Below, piece by piece: positions 32,501 through 37,403 of a stretch of 37,403 nucleotides of DNA. Each line of letters opens with the position of its first letter. Positions within the stretch are counted from its first letter, which is position 1. The stretch comes from a virus: positions 1 through 37,403 of IMG/VR virus record IMGVR_UViG_3300048925_000238; one strand, given 5' to 3'. A program made the position numbers and the translations under genes. The notes below the pieces were generated by a model. It saw nothing but the letters and a program-made list of their open reading frames with translations. It searched no databases and was not told where the DNA came from.

Positions 32501-32798
32501 TCGTAGCTCTGACATGCTCTTCGCTGCCGCCAACACCGCGCGCGAACTGGAAAACGCCGGCATCGACGTGCTGGCCCATTACAGCAACGGGCGCCGCCCG
32601 GTGCTGATCATCACCCAGCCGCCGGCCGAGATTGAAGGCCACCTCAAGCGCTGGAGCCCCAATGGCAGTGGCGGCCGCGATCGCGTGCTGGCGGCGGAGT
32701 ACCAGGGCCTGCAGCTGGAATGGACCGAGCGTCCACCGGTGGTCGTCACCATCCGCTCCAGGCGCGACACCTTCGAAAGCCGCGAGGTGGTGCTGTGA
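32490..32798 (+). CDS. Small early protein, unknown
   Basis: A 102-residue protein: an N-terminal helix (DMLFAAANTARELENAGIDV), then strands VLAHYSNGRRPVLIITQPP and LEWTERPPVVVTIRSRRD. The compact alpha-beta pattern suggests a folded single domain. It overlaps its upstream gene by 11 nt and its downstream gene by 4 nt. No motif pointing to an activity was seen. Confidence 0.7.
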   Translation: MNVDRSSDMLFAAANTARELENAGIDVLAHYSNGRRPVLIITQPPAEIEGHLKRWSPNGSGGRDRVLAAEYQGLQLEWTERPPVVVTIRSRRDTFESREVVL

Positions 32799-33277
32799 CC
32801 GCGCCGAGCATCCGCCTGCAGGCGGCCTTCGCCTCCGTGCTGGGCACCAGCATCCTCGATTCACGCACGCTGATCGACGGCGTCATGGCCCACGGTTTTG
32901 AGTACCGCGGCTACGTGCAGCACGCCCTGACCAAAGCAGTCCAGTGCGGCATGGTCGAGCATGTCGGCGGCCGACTGGCCCGGCGCTATCGCCTGAACCA
33001 GGACTGGAAGATCGACCCGAAACAGTTGGCCGCCGCCCAGGCTCAGCACGCAAAGATGGCCAGCAGCGCGCCGAAGCGCTGCGATGGCGAGCGGCGCACA
33101 CAGGGCGCTCAGCAGTACGTCGGCCCGGCGATCAACGAAGGACCGCTGCTGCCTTCGGTCGGCACGCCTTGCTTGTCGCAGGAGGAGCGCGAGGGCGAGC
33201 TGCCGCCGTACCTGGGTGGGCGCATCGTGGATTCCCTGCATTCGCACTTTGACCGAATCCTCGGCGGGGTGGAGTGA
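32795..33277 (+). CDS. Early protein with winged-helix-like N-terminus
   Basis: A 160-residue protein. The GTG start overlaps the upstream stop. Residues about 5-70 (IRLQAAFASVLGTSILDSRT, then YRGYVQHALTKAVQCGMVEH, then GGRLARRYRL) resemble a winged helix. The rest, including a low-complexity middle and a short C-terminal motif ending DSLHSHFDRILGGVE, is unassigned. Expected cytoplasmic. Probably a regulator, by fold only. Confidence 0.7.
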   Translation: MTAPSIRLQAAFASVLGTSILDSRTLIDGVMAHGFEYRGYVQHALTKAVQCGMVEHVGGRLARRYRLNQDWKIDPKQLAAAQAQHAKMASSAPKRCDGERRTQGAQQYVGPAINEGPLLPSVGTPCLSQEEREGELPPYLGGRIVDSLHSHFDRILGGVE

Positions 33278-33531
33278 TGGCTCGCACTGGCCGCCAGCGA
33301 TACGACCACCTGCGGGCCATGCGGTTTGCCCTGTGGGCCAAGGCGCAGGACCAGCGCTCCCTGACACCGCTGCGCATCGCGCGTCTGCTCGGCATTTCCC
33401 TCGACGCTGCTCGCCGATGGCGAGCCGATTGGTTCACAGCTGTCAGCCCCGTCCACGTCGAGGGCATCCCCGAGCAGCTTCGCCCCATGTACCTGCATAC
33501 CGATTCCGCCGTCCAAGGAGGCACCCAATGA
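33277..33531 (+). CDS. Small helix-turn-helix early protein
   Basis: An 84-residue protein with LTPLRIARLLGISLDAARRW as a clear helix-turn-helix (about 29-48), like those at the start of transposases and small phage regulators. Basic N-terminus; C-terminus short. The ATG overlaps the preceding stop (TGATG). It could regulate the second half of the early operon. Confidence 0.75.
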   Translation: MARTGRQRYDHLRAMRFALWAKAQDQRSLTPLRIARLLGISLDAARRWRADWFTAVSPVHVEGIPEQLRPMYLHTDSAVQGGTQ

Positions 33532-34151
33532 CCACCAGCACCATTCCCGAAGGCTATCGCGAGGATCGCAAGGGCCGCCTCGTTCAGGAGAATCAGATCG
33601 CGGCGATCGATCTTGCACGTGACCAGCTGGTCGCTGAACTGATCAGCGGCGCCAAGAAGCTGCATCAGCAGATGGCCGAGTTCCGAGGTACTGCCTTCGG
33701 CGATATCGCCGCGTTCGTGCAGCTGAGCGCCGAGCAGTACGGCGCCAGCATTGGCGGCGACAAGGGCAACGTGACCCTGATGAGCTACGACGGCCGATAC
33801 AAGATCGTCCGCGCGGTCCAGGATTCGATCCAGTTCGATGAGCGCCTGCAGGCGGCCAAGGCGCTGATCGATGAGTGCCTCAACGACTGGACCGAGGGAT
33901 CCCGGGCTGAGCTGCGCACCCTGGTGAACAACGCCTTCCGCGTCGACAACGACGGCAGCATCAAGACCGGCGAGGTACTGTCCCTGCGCCGGCTGAAGTT
34001 CGACGACCCGCGCTGGACGCAGGCGATGGCGGCGATCAGCGATGCAGTGACCGTGGTGGGCAGCAAGACCTATGTGCGCTTCTACGAGCGCGATGCACAG
34101 GGTCAGTACCAGCCCATCAGCCTGGACATCGCGGCGGTGAAGCATGTCTAA
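33528..34151 (+). CDS. DUF3164 family protein
   Basis: A 207-residue protein. The ATG at 33528 has AAGGAG with a 7-nt spacer and overlaps the previous stop; the longer open frame upstream is not used. It opens PEGYREDRKGRLVQENQIAA, which is the DUF3164 signature, and goes on with GNVTLMSYDGRYKIVRAVQD and RLKFDDPRWTQAMAAISDAV. The family is conserved in Mu-like phages at this early position and assumed to bind DNA or help replication; no activity is proven. Confidence 0.9.
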   Translation: MTTSTIPEGYREDRKGRLVQENQIAAIDLARDQLVAELISGAKKLHQQMAEFRGTAFGDIAAFVQLSAEQYGASIGGDKGNVTLMSYDGRYKIVRAVQDSIQFDERLQAAKALIDECLNDWTEGSRAELRTLVNNAFRVDNDGSIKTGEVLSLRRLKFDDPRWTQAMAAISDAVTVVGSKTYVRFYERDAQGQYQPISLDIAAVKHV

Positions 34152-34443
34152 CCACGCCCTCCACGACGCCTGTTATCTGGCGGTGCTGGCCAGCGATATT
34201 GCCGACGCCGCCGTGCGCTCCGAGGTTGAGCTGTTCGCCTACGAGCAGCGCGACGAGAACGGCCATCCGATGTTCGACACGCGGCAGGGCGCCAATTCGC
34301 CGACTGACCTGCAGCGCGTCAACAACGCGATCGCCTACATCGAGCGACGCGGTGCCGCCGCGTTCCCCTGGGTCATGAAGCGGCGCATCGACGCGCCCAC
34401 CCTGGTTCAGTTCTTCGACAAGGAGCATTCCGATGAACGGTGA
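34144..34443 (+). CDS. Small early protein, unknown
   Basis: A 99-residue, mainly helical, acidic protein (VLASDIADAAVRSEVELFAY, then SPTDLQRVNNAIAYIERRGA). It overlaps DUF3164 by 8 nt and the zinc protein by 11 nt. No membrane segment, Cys pair or known motif is seen. Position in the early operon suggests a role before late genes come on. Confidence 0.7.
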   Translation: MSNHALHDACYLAVLASDIADAAVRSEVELFAYEQRDENGHPMFDTRQGANSPTDLQRVNNAIAYIERRGAAAFPWVMKRRIDAPTLVQFFDKEHSDER

Positions 34444-34624
34444 ACAGCGACTTTCCACATGCTGCCCCAGCTGCGGCATCGCCGCGCTGTTCGCGAGCCT
34501 CGCCACGGTCGAAAGCGATCCTGAGCAGCTGGTGTTGTATGTGATCTGCCAGGAACAGGATGGCGGCTGTGGCATCGAGTACTCCTTTATCGAGCGCCTG
34601 CAGGCGCCGGGGGTGACCGCGTGA
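34433..34624 (+). CDS. Zinc-binding protein resembling Ogr/Delta late activators
   Basis: A 63-residue protein with four Cys likely to bind zinc: Cys11 and Cys14 (CCPSCG) and Cys39 and Cys46 (ICQEQDGGCGIEY). Ogr/Delta proteins of P2-like phages have CPxC, about 22 residues, then C-x4-C and an aromatic strand; here spacing is 24 and 6. In P2 and P4 these proteins activate late promoters. In a Mu-type phage this could help a Mor-family activator, or be a plain zinc ribbon. Homology is uncertain. Confidence 0.6.
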   Translation: MNGEQRLSTCCPSCGIAALFASLATVESDPEQLVLYVICQEQDGGCGIEYSFIERLQAPGVTA

Positions 34625-35079
34625 TCGCCTACTGCTGGGCCACCGGCCTGATCGAGTTCGGCGAACACCTGCCGGAACACGCAATCCTCGTTGCCAGCGG
34701 CGAAGCCGCGCAGCTGCGCAAGGTCGTCAGCGCCCGCGCCCGTCACGGCCAGGGCGAGAGCCAGGGCTGCCTGCTGGTGCCCGGCGTCCCCGAAGCGGCT
34801 GACCAGGCCGCGAAGGGTGATGCCCTGGGCCACTGGCTCGCCTGGTGCGCCCAGGCCCCGAAGGGCCTGCGCTGGGGTGCGATGGCCGCAGCTCCGGGAC
34901 GCCGCGATCCGCTCACCAAGAAGGCCCAGGTGATCGCCGTGGTCCAGGCCGGCGGCCAGATCGTTGTCGGTGACCGTCCGGGCATCCGCCGGCTGCTCGA
35001 TTCGCTCGGTGAGGAGGTTCCCGCCTGGCAGACCGCCCTTACTGCCGCTCAGGCCCAACTGTTGAAGGAGAAGAACTGA
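34621..35079 (+). CDS. Putative host-nuclease inhibitor
   Basis: A 152-residue protein. It begins IAYCWATGLIEFGEHLPEHA, with ARHGQGESQGCLLVPGVPEA and WLAWCAQAPKGLRWG further on. I recall similar proteins of transposable phages annotated as host nuclease inhibitors; that label is weakly founded. It is not a Gam-type coiled coil. GTG start overlaps the zinc-protein stop. Protecting replicating phage DNA would suit its early position next to rdgC. Confidence 0.6.
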   Translation: MIAYCWATGLIEFGEHLPEHAILVASGEAAQLRKVVSARARHGQGESQGCLLVPGVPEAADQAAKGDALGHWLAWCAQAPKGLRWGAMAAAPGRRDPLTKKAQVIAVVQAGGQIVVGDRPGIRRLLDSLGEEVPAWQTALTAAQAQLLKEKN

Positions 35080-35462
35080 TGTCTGCGCAAACCACTGCAT
35101 GCAAGCAGGTGAAGCGGTACAGGATCGAGCAGGACTGGGGTGATGCGTGGGTGATCCTGGAGATTGATCACGCCCAGCTGACCCCGGAGGTGGCCACTCA
35201 GATCAACGCATTCTGGACGGGGGCAGACGCTCGCTTGGCCGGTGCCGACGACAACCCTGTCGTCGCGGTGATCAAGATGGCCGCAGCCGACTTCATCGGT
35301 ATGGTCCTGGACGCTCGGGGCGACCTCACGTCGCGCGGCATGCAGGAGGAGTTCGATGATCAGGAAGGCTGGCCTGCTGCGCACGGCGTGAAGCTGGTCG
35401 ATTGGGACGGCCGACCGGATCTTGACTCCGCTCTTCTGCAGCTGACCGAGCTGGAGTCCTGA
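35079..35462 (+). CDS. DUF2528-like early protein
   Basis: A 127-residue, acidic, soluble protein. Segments YRIEQDWGDAWVILEIDHAQ, LTPEVATQINAFWTGADARL and VAVIKMAAADFIGMVLDARG match my recollection of DUF2528, a family found in transposable phages. It ends in acidic DLDSALLQLTELES. It starts inside the upstream stop (TGATG) and ends just before rdgC. Unknown role; its steady place next to nuclease-related genes suggests DNA metabolism. Confidence 0.65.
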   Translation: MSAQTTACKQVKRYRIEQDWGDAWVILEIDHAQLTPEVATQINAFWTGADARLAGADDNPVVAVIKMAAADFIGMVLDARGDLTSRGMQEEFDDQEGWPAAHGVKLVDWDGRPDLDSALLQLTELES

Positions 35463-35465
35463 TCA

Positions 35466-36368
35466 ATGTTCATGCGGAACGTCACGATGTTCCAGTTCTC
35501 GCCGGTGATCGACTGGTCGCAGGTGGAGAAACTGCTGCCGCTGTCTCAGCTGCAGCCGGTGGGGTCGCTGGAACTGTCGTCGCGAGGGTTCATTTCTCCG
35601 TATGGGCGTGAGAGCGGTGCGGCGTTGTCGCACCGCTCGGGCGCGTTTCTCTGGCTGGCGATCGGCACCGAGACCAAGATCATTCCGGCCGCGAGCGTCA
35701 ATGAGATGCTGGAGACGCGGCTGCAGGCGCTGGAAGCGCATGGCCAGCGTCCAGGCGGCCGCGAGCGGCGCCGCATGAAGGACGACCTGCTGCATGAGTT
35801 GCTGCCCCGCGCCCTGGTCAAGTCGGCCCGCGTGGACATGTTCGTGGACACCCAGCGAGGCATTGCGTTCGTGGACACCAGCAGCAGCACGGCCGCGAGC
35901 GACGCCGTGTCAGAAGTCAGGGGCCTGCTTGGGAGCTTCCCGGCCAGTAGGCTCCGCGCTGCGGTCGCCCCTCGTTCCGTGATGACCGGCTGGGTTGCTG
36001 GCGAGCAGCTCCCGGCCGGTCTGTCCTTGGGCGAGGAATGTGAGCTGCGCGACCCGGTTGAAGGCGGTGCCACGATCCGCTGCCAGCACCAGGAACTGCG
36101 CTGCGATGAGGTGGAAAAGCACCTTGAGGCAGGCAAGCAGGTCTATCGGCTGGCTTTGAACATGGAGGACTCCCTGTCCTTCGTGATCAGCGACGACCTG
36201 GTCATCCGGAAACTCAAGTTCCTCGACGGCGCCTTTGACTCATTGGCGGAACTGGCCGAGGACGAGCAACGGCAGGAAATGGACGCCCGCTTCGCGCTGC
36301 AGACCGGCCAGCTCAGCAGGCTGTTCGACGTCCTGCAGCTCACGTTCCAACTGGAAGAGGAGGCCTGA
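35466..36368 (+). CDS. rdgC: Recombination-associated protein RdgC (phage copy)
   Basis: A 300-residue protein with the RdgC pattern throughout: N-terminal MFMRNVTMFQFSP, then PVGSLELSSRGFISPYGRES, AFLWLAIGTETKIIPAASVN, and later GEECELRDPVEGGATIRCQH, then DLVIRKLKFLDGAFD. Cellular RdgC forms a ring-shaped dimer around DNA and limits RecA access to it. It is as long as cellular RdgC (about 300). In a replicative transposon such a ring could protect branched intermediates from recombination or nucleases. It lies immediately before GemA- and Mor-like genes, in the last third of the early operon. The ATG overlaps nothing; gap is 3 nt. Confidence 0.9.
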   Translation: MFMRNVTMFQFSPVIDWSQVEKLLPLSQLQPVGSLELSSRGFISPYGRESGAALSHRSGAFLWLAIGTETKIIPAASVNEMLETRLQALEAHGQRPGGRERRRMKDDLLHELLPRALVKSARVDMFVDTQRGIAFVDTSSSTAASDAVSEVRGLLGSFPASRLRAAVAPRSVMTGWVAGEQLPAGLSLGEECELRDPVEGGATIRCQHQELRCDEVEKHLEAGKQVYRLALNMEDSLSFVISDDLVIRKLKFLDGAFDSLAELAEDEQRQEMDARFALQTGQLSRLFDVLQLTFQLEEEA

Positions 36369-36371
36369 GCA

Positions 36372-36839
36372 ATGGCCCGCAGCCGTCCGCCAACCGACCG
36401 CCGCAAGCGCACCTTGGCGGCCATCCATGCCGCCGCCAAGGCGCTCGGCCTGGCCGAGGACGTCTACCGCGACCTGGTGCAGCGCGTGTCCGGCCAGAGC
36501 GGCCAGCCGCAGCGTAGCGCTGGCAGCTGCGACCAGCGCCAGCTGGACGCGATTGCCAATGAGCTGCGCCGCCTGGGCGGCATGCCGGCGCGCGCGGCCC
36601 GTGCTACAGAGCGCTGGGCCGGGCGTCCCAAGGGCGATCTGGCTCCCCAGCTGGCCAAGGTCGAGGCACTCCTCGCCGACGCCGGTCGGCCTTGGTCCTA
36701 CGCCCACAGCCTGGCATTGCGCATGTGCAAGGTCACCCGCATCGAGTGGTGCAACAAGGAGCAGCTGCAGAAGGTGATTGCCGCTCTCCAGTACGATGCG
36801 AACCGTCGCGCACATGCTGTACCGAAGGACGTCCCATGA
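36372..36839 (+). CDS. gemA: GemA-like regulator (DUF1018)
   Basis: A 155-residue basic protein. It begins DRRKRTLAAIHAAAKALGLA, then YRDLVQRVSGQ and, later, the pattern QLAKVEALLADAGRPWSYAH, LRMCKVTRIEWCNKEQLQKV that marks the GemA (Mu gp16) family. In Mu, GemA affects host gene expression and DNA supercoiling. It directly precedes Mor in Mu, as here; its stop overlaps the Mor-like start by 4 nt. Confidence 0.9.
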   Translation: MARSRPPTDRRKRTLAAIHAAAKALGLAEDVYRDLVQRVSGQSGQPQRSAGSCDQRQLDAIANELRRLGGMPARAARATERWAGRPKGDLAPQLAKVEALLADAGRPWSYAHSLALRMCKVTRIEWCNKEQLQKVIAALQYDANRRAHAVPKDVP

Positions 36840-37192
36840 GCAGGAACCTGATGGAAGCGCGCCGCAGTGAGCTTCTGGCCGATGCCGCCGCCCAGGCGGC
36901 TGACGTCGCCAGGGAGCTGGGGCTCGACCAGGACCGCGCCGACCAGGTAGGGGCAGCGGTTGCTGACCGGCTGGCCGAGAACTGGTCCGGCCAGGTGCTA
37001 TCGTTCCCTAAGAATCACGCCTTCAAGCTGAGCCAGCGAGAGCGTGAGATACTGGCCGCCCACCGCGACGGAGCCTCCTACGCGGAGCTGGCCAGGAAGT
37101 ACGACATGACTGAACGCGGCATCCGTAAGCTGCTCCGACGCGCCGAGCTGCGCGATCGCGACCTCCGCCAGATGGGGCTTTTCGCCCCCTGA
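36836..37192 (+). CDS. mor: Mor/C-family transcription activator of late genes
   Basis: A 118-residue protein. The N-terminal half (LLADAAAQAADVARELGLDQ, then a dimerisation region RLAENWSGQVLSFPK) is followed by a helix-turn-helix at about residues 78-104 (DGASYAELARKYDMTERGIR then KLLRRAE). This matches the Mor family: Mu Mor activates the C gene and C activates four late promoters. Only one such gene is present, so a single-step cascade is likely. It is the last early gene, so late expression waits until the early operon is fully read. The ATG overlaps the GemA stop (ATGA). Confidence 0.9.
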   Translation: MSRNLMEARRSELLADAAAQAADVARELGLDQDRADQVGAAVADRLAENWSGQVLSFPKNHAFKLSQREREILAAHRDGASYAELARKYDMTERGIRKLLRRAELRDRDLRQMGLFAP

Positions 37193-37196
37193 GCCA

Positions 37197-37213
37197 ATTG
37201 CACGTAGTGCAAT
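37197..37213 (+). terminator. Palindrome after the early operon
   Basis: ATTGCAC-GTA-GTGCAAT is a perfect 7-bp inverted repeat with a 3-base loop, 4 nt past the Mor-like stop, followed by CTCTTTG. It could be a weak terminator or a binding site: the half GTGCAA also occurs in both late elements. Confidence 0.45.
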
Positions 37214-37236
37214 CTCTTTGCGAGGCGGGCTTTCAA

Positions 37237-37262
37237 CTTCCGCCATCTTCCGGGGTCTTCCG
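37237..37262. repeat. Three CTTCCG repeats at 10-bp spacing
   Basis: CTTCCG occurs at 37237-37242, 37247-37252 and 37257-37262, exactly one helical turn apart. Such phasing places all copies on the same DNA face, as in protein-binding arrays. At the prophage edge, transposase or host-factor binding is the simplest guess. Confidence 0.7.
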
Positions 37263-37403
37263 GCTAGATATCGCAGCCTCCCCCCTGATATATCTCACCC
37301 CTGCACAGCAGCCGCCGGGTCCATACCCGGGCGTGCGGTTGGCCGTGGAGCATCGGCCGATCCCGGGCCTGCGCGTGGAACCGTCCAGGCCGTTGTACTG
37401 GCG

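Larger units (their letters stand above)
1..37300. mobile_element. Mu-type transposable siphophage prophage (nearly complete)
   Basis: Seen: a DDE transposase, its AAA+ ATPase partner, repressor, GemA-like and Mor-like genes, plus head and packaging genes in Mu order and a lambda-like tail set. Early genes run right from about 27.1 kb and all late genes run left, so the two arms diverge, an arrangement I recall from BcepMu-like phages rather than Mu. The left boundary lies at or beyond base 1. The right boundary is probably between 37193 and about 37300, where coding stops and repeats begin, but no target-site duplication can be identified. No integrase is present, in keeping with transposition as the route of integration. 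Every expected module is intact, with no frameshifted or truncated genes, so the element may be active. Confidence 0.9.
37193..37403. other. Right-end non-coding region
   Basis: After the last early stop come an AT-rich palindrome (37197-37213), three phased CTTCCG repeats, and an AT-rich segment with AGATAT (37266-37271) and its complement ATATCT (37290-37295). From about 37306 the composition looks coding-like in one frame but no start is seen. The prophage terminus probably lies within this stretch. Confidence 0.55.

Noticed and set aside
37-37211. Exact prophage termini with a 5-bp target duplication at the GTAGTGCAA copies
   Set aside because: Flanking bases (gttct on the left, atctc on the right) do not match, and other offsets give at most 2 bp.
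37315-37330. CCGGGT-CCAT-ACCCGG hairpin near the right edge
   Set aside because: Short GC-rich palindromes are common in this DNA; no U-tract, gene end or second copy supports a function.
37306-37403. Coding-like frame at the right edge, perhaps an interrupted host gene
   Set aside because: Third-position GC is high, but all frames are open over so short a stretch, no start is visible and I recognise no protein.
1-37403. CRISPR array, tRNA, rRNA, integrase or DNA modification gene
   Set aside because: No regularly spaced long repeats, no tRNA-like fold noticed, and no tyrosine or serine recombinase or methylase motif in any credible gene.

Overview
The window is almost entirely one Mu-type transposable (replicative) prophage in a high-GC gammaproteobacterial background. 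Base composition and codon use suggest a Xanthomonadaceae host such as Stenotrophomonas; that is inference, because no certain host gene is visible. The identification rests on a DDE transposase with a D-35-E motif, a partner AAA+ ATPase, a divergently placed repressor, GemA-like and Mor-like proteins, and a Mu-order head module (small and large terminase, DUF935 portal, Mu F-like, gpG-like, protease/scaffold, capsid).

Layout. The switch lies at about 26.5-27.1 kb. Early genes run right on the + strand (27123-37192): a Ner-like regulator, a winged-helix protein, a DUF3102-like protein, transposase, ATPase, many small proteins, DUF3164, an Ogr-like zinc protein, a putative nuclease inhibitor, RdgC, GemA and a Mor-family activator. 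The repressor and a secreted BamE-like protein run left from the switch and end at a strong terminator. All late genes also run left (25984 to 41): lysis (membrane-anchored endolysin, Rz, Rz1), packaging, head, connector, then a non-contractile tail with tube, frameshifted chaperone pair, tape measure, tip proteins and an S74-type tail fibre. No sheath or baseplate genes are present, so the virion should be a siphovirus: a Mu-like head with a lambda/D3112-like tail. Early and late arms diverge, unlike Mu, where both run the same way.

Control. A palindromic operator with a 5-bp spacer overlaps the face-to-face early and repressor promoters, and a near-copy lies inside the repressor gene. A 20-base element is shared upstream of the lysis gene and the protease gene, the same two places where Mu has C-dependent late promoters. 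Only one Mor/C-type activator is visible. Translation is tightly coupled through many ATGA and GTGA overlaps.

Most notable observations: a perfect T TTT TTC slippery site joining the two tail-chaperone frames; an internal start for a scaffold protein inside the protease gene; the shared late-promoter element; the repressor-linked BamE-like cargo gene; a C-terminal domain on the Mu F protein resembling phage-borne nuclease domains; a phage-encoded RdgC; and three CTTCCG repeats spaced exactly 10 bp apart at the right edge. The left prophage end is not visible and the right end is not proven. I found no tRNA, rRNA, CRISPR array or site-specific integrase.
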